Origin: an uncultured SAR86 cluster bacterium
Lineage (GTDB): Bacteria; Pseudomonadota; Gammaproteobacteria; Magnimaribacterales; AG-339-G14
Assembly: GCA_902635045.1 (NCBI GenBank)
Contig: CACPMT010000003.1
Span: 1-64,000 of the forward strand
Reading direction: 5' to 3'
DNA length: 64,000 nt
Below the pieces are notes generated by a model that made no database searches, was not told the origin of the DNA, and was given only the letters and a program-made list of their open reading frames with translations. Positions 21,345-32,042 of the stretch are shown piece by piece (position 1 is the stretch's first letter; each line of letters opens with the position of its first letter). A program made the position numbers and the translations under genes.

Positions 21345-22496
21345 ATGAAAAAAATAACTCTGATTTCTCTTTTAATGGCTCATAATATTTTTTCTCAAAC
21401 TTTAATACCTAATCCTCCGGAAGTTTCTGCAACAAGTTTCTTACTTATTGATGCAAAAACAAAAACAGTCATAACATCAAGTGAGCCAAATCAATCTACT
21501 GGTCTTGCTAGTATCACTAAAATTATGACCTCTTATGTAGTAGCTGATCAAATTTCTAAAGGATTTTTAACGGAAGATACCATGGTAGACATAAGTGAAG
21601 AATGTTGGCGTATGGAAGGATCACGAATGTTTATAAAAGAAGGCACTGAAGTATCTATTTCAGAATTACTTAAAGGAGTTATTATCCAGTCTGGAAATGA
21701 TGCTAGTTGTGCATTAGCAGAAAAAATAGCTGGTTCACAATCTGCATTTGCAGATCTAATGAATAATTATGCTGAGCAATTAGGTTTAGAAAATACGAAT
21801 TTCGTAAACCCAACAGGACTTCCAGATATCAACCATTATTCTACAGCCAATGATATTGCAAAACTTAGCATAAGATTGATAGAAGATTTTCCTGACAACT
21901 ATGCTTTATTTAAAGAGAAGGAATATACATTCAATAATATCAGGCAATTAAATAGAAATAGTCTTTTATGGCAAGATGACTCAATTGATGGAATAAAAAC
22001 CGGACATACAAATGCATCAGGTTATTGCTTAGTTGCTTCGGCAAAAAGAGATGAGATGAGACTTATTGCTGTAACTTTAAACAGCACGTCTGAGAAAACA
22101 AGATTACAAGATAGCAGACGGTTATTAGATTATGGTTTTAGGTTTTTTAAAACCAAAAAAGTTTTATCAAAGTCTCAGGAAGTTTCAACTGTTGACGTTT
22201 GGGCAGGATCAAAAGACAAATTATCTATTGGCCCAAGAGAAGATATTTATTTGACACTCACAAAGCCTCAATTTAAGAATATAGAAATGATTATTTCTAA
22301 AAATCTTGGAATAACCGCCCCAATTGAAAAAGGAGATGTTATTGATAGGCTGGATATTTCTATAAATAATGAAGTTAACTCTTCTTTTGATTTAGTTGCT
22401 CTTGAAAAAATTAATACAGAAGGATTCATATGGCCGTATCTAGAATCATTAGCTTTTTATGTATATTCTTTTTTCATGCAAGATGAAGTTCAATAA
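21345..22496 (+). CDS. dacA: D-alanyl-D-alanine carboxypeptidase
   Basis: SxxK (LASITKIMTSYV), SGNDAS, KTGHTNASGYC. Confidence 0.94.
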   Translation: MKKITLISLLMAHNIFSQTLIPNPPEVSATSFLLIDAKTKTVITSSEPNQSTGLASITKIMTSYVVADQISKGFLTEDTMVDISEECWRMEGSRMFIKEGTEVSISELLKGVIIQSGNDASCALAEKIAGSQSAFADLMNNYAEQLGLENTNFVNPTGLPDINHYSTANDIAKLSIRLIEDFPDNYALFKEKEYTFNNIRQLNRNSLLWQDDSIDGIKTGHTNASGYCLVASAKRDEMRLIAVTLNSTSEKTRLQDSRRLLDYGFRFFKTKKVLSKSQEVSTVDVWAGSKDKLSIGPREDIYLTLTKPQFKNIEMIISKNLGITAPIEKGDVIDRLDISINNEVNSSFDLVALEKINTEGFIWPYLESLAFYVYSFFMQDEVQ

Positions 22497-23330
22497 ATGT
22501 CTGTCTGCTATTTAAATGGAGAATTTTTAAATTTAAAAGATGCAAAAATTTCTCCCTTAGATCGAGGATTTCTTTTTGGCGATTCAATTTACGAAGTTTT
22601 TGCTGCTTATGATAAAAAAGCTTTTAGAATTGAAGAGCATCTCGATAGATTTTATATTAATTTAAAAGAGATAAAGTTAACCGTTAATATTTCTCGTCAA
22701 GAACTAAAAAACATTATTGAATTAGTAATTCAAAAGAATGATTTGAGTAATCAAATTATTTATTTGCAAATCTCGAGAGGATACGAAGAAATTAGAAACC
22801 ATGTACCAGATATTAAATCTGAATCGACCATATTTATTTGTTCATTTCCTTTGAAAAATTTACCAAACCATAATTCAGATAAAGTAAAAATAAGTTTAAG
22901 AGAGGACTTCCGTTGGGGGAAAAGTAATATAAAGTCTACTTCTCTTTTGGCAAACGTGCTTTATAAAATTCAGGGGAATGAAGAAAATCTTGATGAAATC
23001 ATTCTTCATGATAATGGCTATATAACTGAGGGTGCTGTAAGTAACGTATTTTGCGTAAAGAACAAGAAAGTATTAACCCCTTCTTTACAAAATAATATTC
23101 TTCCAGGAGTTACAAGATCAGTAATTATTGATATTGTTAAAAAATTAAATATTCCTTTAGCTGAATCTAGAATTAGCGTTGAAGATTTGAAGAATGCAGA
23201 TGAAGTTTGGATTACGAATACTACTAAAGGAATTCTTTTAGTTTCTGAAATTGATCAAATCAAAGTCTTTCGAGAAGATATGATCTTCAAGGAAGTTCAA
23301 GAAAAATTTATCCAAGAAACTCTGGCTTAA
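22497..23330 (+). CDS. Class IV aminotransferase, probably D-amino acid aminotransferase
   Basis: ISPLDRGFLFGDSIYEVF, LQISRGYEEIRNHVPD, ITEGAVSNVF. Confidence 0.82.
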   Translation: MSVCYLNGEFLNLKDAKISPLDRGFLFGDSIYEVFAAYDKKAFRIEEHLDRFYINLKEIKLTVNISRQELKNIIELVIQKNDLSNQIIYLQISRGYEEIRNHVPDIKSESTIFICSFPLKNLPNHNSDKVKISLREDFRWGKSNIKSTSLLANVLYKIQGNEENLDEIILHDNGYITEGAVSNVFCVKNKKVLTPSLQNNILPGVTRSVIIDIVKKLNIPLAESRISVEDLKNADEVWITNTTKGILLVSEIDQIKVFREDMIFKEVQEKFIQETLA

Positions 23331-24228
23331 TAAATTCAATGATTATTCTTTCAGCACTTTTCCAAAAATTATCATTCCCCTTTTTAAAATTCATATCCAA
23401 GGAAGCAATCTTTTTTTTGAAATAAATAATTTGATTTACGTTTAATTTATTTGTCTTTGTTTTTAGATTATCTAGGTAATCATATGGTCCACTAAACTTA
23501 GAGGTTGAATCTTCTTTCAAAAAGGAAATCCTCTCAATTTCTCTAAAAAGACCCCAAATAATTAAAGCTTCAGAACCTCTTTGAAGTTTAAGATGTTCAA
23601 GTATTTTTAAAGATTCTTCAAGATCTCCTTTCAAGATGGAATTAGATAAATTAAAAATATCAAAATTTGAGTTTTCCGAAATAAAATCACTTTCAGAATT
23701 ATTGTTTAAGATTTTAATCATTTTTAATTCTTGATAAGAAGAAACTAAATTTCCTTGAGTTTTTTCAATAATTAGATCAATTTGCTCTTCAGAAATAGAG
23801 ATGTTAAATCTTTTTGAGAGATTCTTTAACCAAGATTTTTTTTGGTTAGGCCATACTTTTTGAACCTCTATTTCCTCACTATAATTTAAAAGTTTTTTAA
23901 ACCATGCTCTGGTTTTAATTCTCTCTATTCCAAGTATAGAAATAACTAAGCTGATTGTTTCTGATAGGTTTTTACAAAATTCTTCTAATAATTCTCCTTC
24001 GCTTTTAGATGGAGAATTTTCTAACCTGAGATCGATTATTTTTTTCGAAGAAAACAAGTCACTCATTTGTTCTGTCATTAATTCTTCATAAGAAAAAGAA
24101 GTTTTAGAAAAAAAAATTTTTCTTTCTTCATATCCATTTTTCTTTAATTCAAAGATTAACCTATTTCTTTCAAGCTCTATAAGAAAATCTTCCGGACCAT
24201 GAATAAGAAATATATTTTTTTTAATCAT
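23308..24228 (-). CDS. holA: DNA polymerase III subunit delta
   Basis: MIKKNIFLIHGPEDFLIELERNRL; internal ATG at 24228 preferred; downstream of lptE. Confidence 0.83.
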   Translation of the reverse strand: MIKKNIFLIHGPEDFLIELERNRLIFELKKNGYEERKIFFSKTSFSYEELMTEQMSDLFSSKKIIDLRLENSPSKSEGELLEEFCKNLSETISLVISILGIERIKTRAWFKKLLNYSEEIEVQKVWPNQKKSWLKNLSKRFNISISEEQIDLIIEKTQGNLVSSYQELKMIKILNNNSESDFISENSNFDIFNLSNSILKGDLEESLKILEHLKLQRGSEALIIWGLFREIERISFLKEDSTSKFSGPYDYLDNLKTKTNKLNVNQIIYFKKKIASLDMNFKKGNDNFWKSAERIIIEFIKPEFLG

Positions 24229-24694
24229 AGAAATACAAGTAGAGAAAATTTTTGAGTTGATTTTGAGCTTCAAAAAAGAACATTACTTGAAGATCTTCCA
24301 TTTTTTTTTCGTTAGATAATATTTTATTTGTATCATATGGAAAAATTTCCGAAGAACGGAAGTTAAATTCTTCACTTTTGCCTAATTTACTAATCTGCAT
24401 AGAAATTTCATAATCTATAGTCCCTGTAGCGGCAAAGAAATTTCTATCTTTAGCCCCAGTATATTTTGTTATTGTGTGTCCAAGTATTCTAATATTTAGA
24501 TCAGCATCTTTTGAATTTGAAAATTGAAAGTTTAAAAAGCTGCCTTTCTTTCTCATTTCATTTACAAACTGGTTATTTAATAAAGTATCGTCATAAGAAA
24601 TAAAAACTTCAAAAGGCTTTCTTTTAGAAGAATCTATAGGAGAAAATCCGCAAGAAAACAGGATGAAGGAGATCAAAACAATTAAAAATTTCAC
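24221..24694 (-). CDS. lptE: LPS-assembly lipoprotein LptE
   Basis: Lipobox FSCGF, leuS-lptE-holA synteny. Confidence 0.8.
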   Translation of the reverse strand: MKFLIVLISFILFSCGFSPIDSSKRKPFEVFISYDDTLLNNQFVNEMRKKGSFLNFQFSNSKDADLNIRILGHTITKYTGAKDRNFFAATGTIDYEISMQISKLGKSEEFNFRSSEIFPYDTNKILSNEKKMEDLQVMFFFEAQNQLKNFLYLYFYD

Positions 24695-27088
24695 TTATTG
24701 AACGACAAAATTGATAAGTTTTTTTTCTATGAAAATGGTTTTTTTTATTTCTTTATCAATGATAAACCGTTTAACATTTTCTAATTCTTTGGAAAGCATA
24801 ATAACCTCTTTTTCAGACTTCTCTTCATCTAATTCTAGTGACCCCCTCAATTTTCCATTTACTTGAACTATTAATTTATAACTCTTTTCTTCTAATAAAT
24901 TAGAATCAAAAACAGGCCATGCCTCACTATAAATTTCTTTTCCATTTTGTAAAACATTCCAAAGTTCATGAGTTATATGCGGAGTTATGGGGCTAAGCAT
25001 TAGAAGAGATGAATCAATTATTTTTTTAAATAGTTTTCTTTCTTCCTCAGAAATTTCACCTTTTTCAAACTCTTTTGGTATTGCATTCAATAGTTCCATT
25101 ATTGCTGCAATAGCTGTATTGAATGAATTCCTTCGTTCGAAATCATCAGTTACTTTTTTAATAGTTTGATTTAATTTTATCTCTAGCGGCTTAAGATCAA
25201 ATGTGGAATTTGTAGAAAGATTTTTTTGTTTTTTTAAAATAGATGTAAGTTTCCATAGCTTATTTAAAAATTTAAAAGATCCTTTTACTCCATCATTAGA
25301 CCACTCTAAAGATTGTTCTGGCGGAGACGCAAACATTGAAAAAAGTCTTACTGTATCGGCTCCGTAACTATCAATAAGCTCTTGCGGATTCACAGTATTG
25401 CCTTTAGATTTTGACATTTTATTTCCATCCTTAAGCACCATGCCTTGACATAATAGCTTATTAAAGGGCTCTCTAAATTTTACCAAACCTAAGTCATTCA
25501 ATGCTTTGGAAAAAAACCTTGAATATAACAAATGCAAAATAGCATGTTCTATTCCTCCAATGTATTGATCTACTGGCAACCAATAATCAACCTCTTCATC
25601 AAAAATTGATTCCGATGATTTGTGAGAAGCAAATTTTGCAAAATACCATGAAGATTCAAGGAAAGTGTCGAATGTATCAGATTCTTTAATATATTCGTTT
25701 CCGTTTTTTGCTAAAACCTTAGAATCAATTTCTTCTTGACTTAGATCTGAGAACGGAATTACATCGGCAGAGTTTTTCTTATTTATCATCATTGGAATAG
25801 GCGCACCCCATTTTCTTTGTCTTGAAATGCCCCAATTTTTAAGTCGGTAATTTACTTTTTCAGACCCAAAATTATTATCTTTGGCCAGTTTAGAAATTTT
25901 TTCAAAGGCTTCTTCAAAATTAAGGCCATCAAGTTCATTTCCCGAATTAATGAGTACGCCTTTTTCTACTTGAGCTTTATCAAGTTCAAGTTTTCCATCA
26001 CCAGTGTCAATAACTTGTTTTATTTTGATATTATATTTTTTAGCAAATTCAAAATCTCTTTGATCGTGACCAGGAACAGCCATTAATGCACCAGATCCGT
26101 AATCCATCAAGACAAAATTAGCAACCCAAACTTCTATTTCTTCTTTTGAAATGGGATGCATAGCTTTAATATCTAATTTATATCCTTTTTTCTCCTCAGA
26201 TATTCTTCCTGCTTCAGATGTAGTTCCCTTAGAATTATTTTTTAACCATTCTTCAAGAGTTTTATCTTTCTTGGCTAAATTAGTAACAATTGGATGTGCA
26301 AGAGAAAGTGCCAGAAAAGAAACTCCCATGATGGTATCTGGTCGAGTCGTAAAAACTTCTATTTGTTCTTTATTTGAAAGATTAAAAGTAAATTCCATAC
26401 CGATTGATTTACCTATCCAATTTTTTTGCATCGTTTTTACTTGCTCAGGCCAATCTTTTAAGGAATCGAGTTCAGAAAGAAGCTCTTCTGCATAGTCACT
26501 TATTTTAAAAGCCCACTGATCAATGATCTTTTTTTCGACATCAGCTCCTGATCTCCAACCTTTACCGTCAATTACTTGTTCATTTGCCAAAACAGTTTGA
26601 TCTACTGGATCCCAATTTACTTCTGCTTTTTCTCTAATAACTAGTCCTTTTTTATACATTTCACAGAAAAGCCACTGCTCCCATTTATAGTATTCCTCGT
26701 CACACGTTTTGATTTCTCTTCGCCAATCATATGCAAACCCCAGAGAAGTAAGCTGTTTTTTCATAAATTGGATATTTTTTTCAGTCCATTTCTTTGGTGA
26801 AATATTATTTTGAATGGCGGCGTTTTCTGCAGGCAGACCAAATGCGTCCCAGCCCATAGGTTGCAAAACATTCTTGCCTTTCATTCTCTGATATCTAGAA
26901 ATTACATCTCCAATTGTATAATTCCTTACATGTCCCATATGTAATTCTCCTGAGGGATAAGGAAACATACTCAAGCAGTAGTATTTTTCTTTTTTACTGT
27001 CAGGTTCAACCTCAAAAGATTTATTTCTTTCCCAGTAAGCTTGTGCTTTTTTTTCTATATCGGCAGGATTGTAGGAATCTTCTTTCAT
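24695..27088 (-). CDS. leuS: Leucyl-tRNA synthetase
   Basis: FPYPSGELHMGHVRNYTIGDV, KMSKSKGNTVNP. Confidence 0.97.
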   Translation of the reverse strand: MKEDSYNPADIEKKAQAYWERNKSFEVEPDSKKEKYYCLSMFPYPSGELHMGHVRNYTIGDVISRYQRMKGKNVLQPMGWDAFGLPAENAAIQNNISPKKWTEKNIQFMKKQLTSLGFAYDWRREIKTCDEEYYKWEQWLFCEMYKKGLVIREKAEVNWDPVDQTVLANEQVIDGKGWRSGADVEKKIIDQWAFKISDYAEELLSELDSLKDWPEQVKTMQKNWIGKSIGMEFTFNLSNKEQIEVFTTRPDTIMGVSFLALSLAHPIVTNLAKKDKTLEEWLKNNSKGTTSEAGRISEEKKGYKLDIKAMHPISKEEIEVWVANFVLMDYGSGALMAVPGHDQRDFEFAKKYNIKIKQVIDTGDGKLELDKAQVEKGVLINSGNELDGLNFEEAFEKISKLAKDNNFGSEKVNYRLKNWGISRQRKWGAPIPMMINKKNSADVIPFSDLSQEEIDSKVLAKNGNEYIKESDTFDTFLESSWYFAKFASHKSSESIFDEEVDYWLPVDQYIGGIEHAILHLLYSRFFSKALNDLGLVKFREPFNKLLCQGMVLKDGNKMSKSKGNTVNPQELIDSYGADTVRLFSMFASPPEQSLEWSNDGVKGSFKFLNKLWKLTSILKKQKNLSTNSTFDLKPLEIKLNQTIKKVTDDFERRNSFNTAIAAIMELLNAIPKEFEKGEISEEERKLFKKIIDSSLLMLSPITPHITHELWNVLQNGKEIYSEAWPVFDSNLLEEKSYKLIVQVNGKLRGSLELDEEKSEKEVIMLSKELENVKRFIIDKEIKKTIFIEKKLINFVVQ

Positions 27089-28428
27089 TAATTTATATCT
27101 AAAACTCTTTCTAGGTAGTTTATAGATATATTTGCTTTTCTAAAGTTCTCTTCATTTAGAATTAATTCTTGTAGTTCTTTATTAGTATCTATTCCTTCAA
27201 CGAAAAATTCTTCCAAAGCAAAAGACATTCGACATAAAGCTTCTTCTCTGTCTTTACCCTGCGTACAAATTTTTGCTATCAAAGCATCATAATAAGGAGA
27301 AATAACACAACCGTCATAAACATGAGAATCAACTCTTACACCAATACCTCCAGGCTTACCCCATTCTGTTATCTTTCCAGGTGACGGAATAAATGTTTTT
27401 GGATGCTCTGCATTGATTCTACATTGAATTGCATGACCACGAACACTTATTTCTTTTTGCTTAATTTTAAGTTCTTCGCCTGCTGCTATTCCAATTTGAA
27501 GCTTAACTAGATCATAATTGGTAATCATTTCTGAAACAGTATGTTCAACCTGTAATCTAGTATTCATTTCTATGAAATAAAATTCTTCGTCTTTGTATAA
27601 AAACTCAAAAGTCCCAGCACCTTTGTATTTCATTTTTTTACAGCATTCAGTGCATAACTTGAATAACTCTTGTTTTTTTTCTTCGGGAATGTTTAAAGCC
27701 GGAGCTTCTTCAACAATTTTTTGATTTTTCCTTTGAATAGAACAATCCCTTTCGTAAAAATGAAGGGCATTTCCAAAATTATCTGCCAAAACTTGGACCT
27801 CGATATGTCGGGGACTATCAAGAAATTTCTCCAAATATATTTCATCGCTACCAAAACTGTTTAAGGCTTCTTGTTGAGTTAATCTCATTTTTGGAATTAA
27901 ATCATTTTCTTCATGAACTATTGAAATTCCTCGTCCTCCTCCTCCAGCTGCTGCTTTTATCATTACTGGATAACCAATTTCTTTAGCTTTTAACAAAGTT
28001 TCCCTATTTGTAGCAGATACCCTTCCACTTCCTGGTACACACTGCAAACCAGCATCAAGAGCCATTTCTTTTGCTGAAATTTTATTACCCATAATTCTTA
28101 TAGATTCGGGATCTGGACCAATGAATGTATACCCGCTTGCTACTACTTGTTCAGCAAAATGATCGTTTTCAGCTAAAAAGCCTACTCCTGGATGAATGGC
28201 CTCTGCGTTAGTTAATTCGCATGCGCTTATAATTGCGGGAATGTTCAGATAACTTTTTGATGATTCTGGAGGTCCAATGCATACAGCTTCATCTGCCATT
28301 TTTACATGTTTTAAGTCTTTATCGGCCTCAGAATATATTGCAACCGTACCAATACCCATTTCTTTACATGCTTTAAGAACTCTAAGGGCAATCTCGCCTC
28401 TATTAGCGATTAAAATTTTTGAGAACAT
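27088..28428 (-). CDS. accC: Biotin carboxylase subunit of acetyl-CoA carboxylase
   Basis: KILIANRGEIALRVLKAC, KAAAGGGGRGI, FIEMNTRLQVEHTVSE. Confidence 0.97.
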   Translation of the reverse strand: MFSKILIANRGEIALRVLKACKEMGIGTVAIYSEADKDLKHVKMADEAVCIGPPESSKSYLNIPAIISACELTNAEAIHPGVGFLAENDHFAEQVVASGYTFIGPDPESIRIMGNKISAKEMALDAGLQCVPGSGRVSATNRETLLKAKEIGYPVMIKAAAGGGGRGISIVHEENDLIPKMRLTQQEALNSFGSDEIYLEKFLDSPRHIEVQVLADNFGNALHFYERDCSIQRKNQKIVEEAPALNIPEEKKQELFKLCTECCKKMKYKGAGTFEFLYKDEEFYFIEMNTRLQVEHTVSEMITNYDLVKLQIGIAAGEELKIKQKEISVRGHAIQCRINAEHPKTFIPSPGKITEWGKPGGIGVRVDSHVYDGCVISPYYDALIAKICTQGKDREEALCRMSFALEEFFVEGIDTNKELQELILNEENFRKANISINYLERVLDIN

Positions 28429-28890
28429 TTATTCTTCAATAACAAAAAGAGCTTCCCCATATTCAACTGGCTCAGCATCAGAAATTAAGATTTCTTTGAT
28501 TACTCCGTTGTAATCAGATTTAACCTCATTCATCATTTTCATAGCTTCGATAATGCACAACACATCACCCTCAGAAACTTTATCTCCGACTTTTACAAAT
28601 GGGTCAGCCCCAGGATTCGGAGAGCTGTAAAAAGTTCCAACCATAGGAGAATTTATACTTTTTCCGTCTATCACTTTGGTTTCGGCTGTTTCAGTAATAT
28701 CTTCTTTAGTTTCTTTTTCTAAAGCAGGAGATGCCACTAGCTGAGGTGAGGGAGCAATCGTTTGAGGGGTCTGAAAAGATCCTGCAGATTTTACTAATTT
28801 GACTGATTCTTCGCCTTCTTTAATAACAATTTCATTCAAAGAAGAATTTTCGAGCATCTCAATTAATTTTTTTACTTTTCTAATATCCAT
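28429..28890 (-). CDS. accB: Biotin carboxyl carrier protein
   Basis: IEAMKMMNEV biotinylation motif. Confidence 0.96.
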   Translation of the reverse strand: MDIRKVKKLIEMLENSSLNEIVIKEGEESVKLVKSAGSFQTPQTIAPSPQLVASPALEKETKEDITETAETKVIDGKSINSPMVGTFYSSPNPGADPFVKVGDKVSEGDVLCIIEAMKMMNEVKSDYNGVIKEILISDAEPVEYGEALFVIEE

Positions 28891-28898
28891 AATAACTC

Positions 28899-29333
28899 CT
28901 AGGTTTTTTCCATTGCTAATTTTAAAGCCGCTTCATATCCTTTATCGCCAAATCCAGAAATAATTCCTAACGCAATATCTGAAAAGTATGATTTTTCTCT
29001 GAAACTTTCTCTACCGTATATATTGCTTATATGAATTTCAATCATTGGAATGTCAACACCTAAAATTGCGTCTCTTAATGCAACACTTGTATGCGTGAAG
29101 GCTCCAGGATTAAATAATATGCAAGAAACATTATTCTTTTTTGCATTTTGAATTGCATCTACTAATTCGTGTTCAGCATTGCTTTGAAAACAAGAAAGAT
29201 TAATTGAATTATCTTTAGCTATTTCTTGAAGATTTGACTCAATTTCCTCTAAAGTAAGCGAACCATAGATTTCCTTTTCTCTATCACCTAAGAGATTTAA
29301 ATTAGGTCCATTTAACAGAAGAATACTTTTCAT
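28899..29333 (-). CDS. aroQ: Type II 3-dehydroquinate dehydratase
   Basis: [49 protein letters not shown]. Confidence 0.95.
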   Translation of the reverse strand: MKSILLLNGPNLNLLGDREKEIYGSLTLEEIESNLQEIAKDNSINLSCFQSNAEHELVDAIQNAKKNNVSCILFNPGAFTHTSVALRDAILGVDIPMIEIHISNIYGRESFREKSYFSDIALGIISGFGDKGYEAALKLAMEKT

Positions 29334-29369
29334 CGAATTTAAGAGATTTTTGAGAATTTTAATGATTTT

Positions 29370-29816
29370 TTAAAGAAATTCAAAGAAAATATTTGATTTG
29401 TTATCTTTTTTGATTTTAATATTTTTTGAAATTTTGGGATAACAAATAACTTTTTCTAAGCATCCTTGGTAAGTGAGCATTAAAGATTTGTTGATGTATC
29501 TATCCAAGTTTCTTACTAATAAATTCAAACTATCTCTATATATTAAGCTTTCTCCTAGGAATTCATCTTTAATTTTTAATAACTCTCCTATAGTCTCATA
29601 AGAAATATCATTAATACCATCTGTTAAACTTAATTGTTCTGAGTATATATAAGATTTCTCATTTATTAATATGGAGATAATTAGATCGTCTTTGAATACA
29701 CTCGCTGAGAGGTTAAATGAATCTTCAGAGGATAATATTTCACGAGGAAAAAAATTTTCAGCCGAAATAATAGTGCTCAAGGTTAAGAGTATTAAAGCTA
29801 TGAATATATTTTTCAT
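29370..29816 (-). CDS. Stand-alone DsbD N-terminal (alpha) domain-like periplasmic protein
   Basis: Signal peptide; FLGESLIYRDSLNLLV and LTYQGCLEKVICYPK resemble DsbD-alpha; next to aroQ-accB-accC. Confidence 0.75.
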   Translation of the reverse strand: MKNIFIALILLTLSTIISAENFFPREILSSEDSFNLSASVFKDDLIISILINEKSYIYSEQLSLTDGINDISYETIGELLKIKDEFLGESLIYRDSLNLLVRNLDRYINKSLMLTYQGCLEKVICYPKISKNIKIKKDNKSNIFFEFL

Positions 29817-29912
29817 TGGAATATAACTTTTCTTAAATTTGATTGTCTTATAATCTACTCAACTAAATATTCTGATGATAAAGTCCCAAAATAACAATTT
29901 ATTCTTTTAAAA

Positions 29913-31577
29913 ATGTCAAAAAAACGGAAATATTCTTCTCCTTTAGTTGATGGACCGCTTCAAGCTACTTCTAGGTCAATGCTGAGGGCAACAGGATTCA
30001 ATGATGATGATTTTTCTAAACCACAAGTTGGCGTAGCTTCAACTTGGTCAATGGTTACTCCTTGTAACATGCACATTAACGATCTGGCCTCCTTAATATG
30101 TAGTTCTATCAACGATGAAAATTTAAAGTCTGTACTTTTTAATACGATCACGATCTCTGATGGAATATCAATGGGAACATTAGGAATGAGATATTCTTTA
30201 GTTTCAAGAGAAGTAATAGCTGATTCGATTGAAACGGTTGTTGAATGTCAGTCATTTGATGGAGTAGTTGCTATTGGCGGATGTGATAAAAATATGCCAG
30301 GTTGTTTGATAGGACTTGCAAGACTTAATAGACCTTCAATCTTTGTTTACGGCGGATCAATCAAACCTGGCGAAAATCATACAGACTTAGTAACAGTCAT
30401 GGAAGGCATTGGAAGTTACAGTAGTAATAAGATTTCAGAAAAAGAATTAATTGCAATTGAAAAAACTGCCTTACCTGGCCCCGGTTCTTGCGGCGGCATG
30501 TACACTGCTAACACTATGGCATCTGCAATAGAGGCTCTTGGAATGAGCCTGCCAGGAAGTAGCTCTCAAGATGCCATTTCAAAAGAGAAAAAACTGGACT
30601 GTAAGAGTATTGGTAGAGCTATCGACAATCTTTTAGAAAAAGATATAAAACCCTCTGACATAATGACGAGAAAAGCATTCGAAAATGCTATTAGAGTTAT
30701 TATTGCACTTGGAGGATCAACTAATGCAGTTTTGCATTTAATTGCGATGGCTAAAAGTATCAATGTTGAGCTAAATATTGATGATTTTGAAAAAATAGGA
30801 AAAAAAAGTCCGTTACTAGCAGATCTAAGACCTTCGGGACATTATTTAATGTCTGAATTAAATGAGATAGGAGGAATTCAGCCTTTAATGAAGACTCTGT
30901 TGGATGCTGATTTATTACATGGAGATTGTCTTACAGTCACTGGCAAAACTCTTTACGAGAATCTTAAAGATGTTAAACCATATCCTGAAAATCAAAAAAT
31001 TATCTTGCCTTTAGATAAACCCATCAAAAAAGATAGTCATTTGAAAATTTTAAAAGGCAATTTAGCCGAAGAGGGCGCAGTGGCCAAAATAACGGGTAAA
31101 GAAGGATTGAGATTTGTTGGAAAAGCAAAAGTTTTCAATTCAGAAGAAGAAACTTTAGAGGCAATTTATGGTTCAGAAATTAAATCGGGAGATGTAATAG
31201 TTGTTAGATATGAAGGTCCAGTAGGAGGACCAGGTATGCGAGAAATGTTAAAGCCTACGTCAGCTATTATGGGACAGGGATTAGGCGACAAGGTTGCTTT
31301 TTTGACTGATGGTAGATTTTCGGGAGGTTCCCATGGATTTGTTGTTGGACACATAACGCCTGAAGCTGCAACTGGAGGGCTAATAGGTTTGCTAGAAAAT
31401 GGAGATGAGATAACAATTGATGCAGAAAAAGGAACTATTGATGCAAATTTAACTGAAGATGAAATTTCTTTAAGGAAGAAAAGTTGGACTAATCCAAAAC
31501 CAATTCCAAGCAAAGGAGTTCTTTCAAAGTACGCAAGAAGCGTTAAATCTGCTTCTGAAGGAGCAGTAACGGATTAA
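29913..31577 (+). CDS. ilvD: Dihydroxy-acid dehydratase
   Basis: [57 protein letters not shown]. Confidence 0.96.
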   Translation: MSKKRKYSSPLVDGPLQATSRSMLRATGFNDDDFSKPQVGVASTWSMVTPCNMHINDLASLICSSINDENLKSVLFNTITISDGISMGTLGMRYSLVSREVIADSIETVVECQSFDGVVAIGGCDKNMPGCLIGLARLNRPSIFVYGGSIKPGENHTDLVTVMEGIGSYSSNKISEKELIAIEKTALPGPGSCGGMYTANTMASAIEALGMSLPGSSSQDAISKEKKLDCKSIGRAIDNLLEKDIKPSDIMTRKAFENAIRVIIALGGSTNAVLHLIAMAKSINVELNIDDFEKIGKKSPLLADLRPSGHYLMSELNEIGGIQPLMKTLLDADLLHGDCLTVTGKTLYENLKDVKPYPENQKIILPLDKPIKKDSHLKILKGNLAEEGAVAKITGKEGLRFVGKAKVFNSEEETLEAIYGSEIKSGDVIVVRYEGPVGGPGMREMLKPTSAIMGQGLGDKVAFLTDGRFSGGSHGFVVGHITPEAATGGLIGLLENGDEITIDAEKGTIDANLTEDEISLRKKSWTNPKPIPSKGVLSKYARSVKSASEGAVTD

Positions 31578-31621
31578 TCAATTTAACTTGTAAAAAAAAT
31601 TTCCTGCCTCATAATATTTTT

Positions 31622-31945
31622 ATGACTAAAACAATTGAGCTTACAGACGATAATTTTGAACAGGAAATTTCTAATACGGACATTCCTATTTTAGTAGATT
31701 ATTGGGCTGAATGGTGTGGACCTTGTAAAATGGTAGCTCCAATATTGGAAGAAGTGGCGCAGGATTTAGAAGGGAAATTACTTATAGGTAAAGTTGATGT
31801 AGATCAAAATAAAGATTCTGCTTTAAAACAAAAAGTAATGAGTATTCCTACATTAGTTTTATTTAAAAACGGGGAGCCTGTTGATCAAAGAATAGGCGCA
31901 TTAACAAAAACACAATTAGAGGATTTTTTAAGCCAACATATTTAA
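31622..31945 (+). CDS. trxA: Thioredoxin
   Basis: VDYWAEWCGPCKMVAPILEE. Confidence 0.96.
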   Translation: MTKTIELTDDNFEQEISNTDIPILVDYWAEWCGPCKMVAPILEEVAQDLEGKLLIGKVDVDQNKDSALKQKVMSIPTLVLFKNGEPVDQRIGALTKTQLEDFLSQHI

Positions 31946-31968
31946 CTAGTTAAGCTAGACTAGTTTTT
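31944..31968 (+). terminator. Possible terminator/attenuator hairpin between trxA and rho
   Basis: AACTAG...CTAGTT inverted repeat followed by a T run. Confidence 0.45.
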
Positions 31969-32042
31969 CAATAGATGTTTAAATACGTTTCTTAGCTTAC
32001 CGCTAACAACTTCCAGACTTCATTTTAATTTATAAAAAAAGT

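Noticed and set aside
26151-26495. 114-aa plus-strand ORF antisense to leuS
   Set aside because: Shadow ORF of a strongly conserved gene; the same applies to 11785-12075, 15290-15583, 31166-31513, 37523-37894 and 43120-43341.
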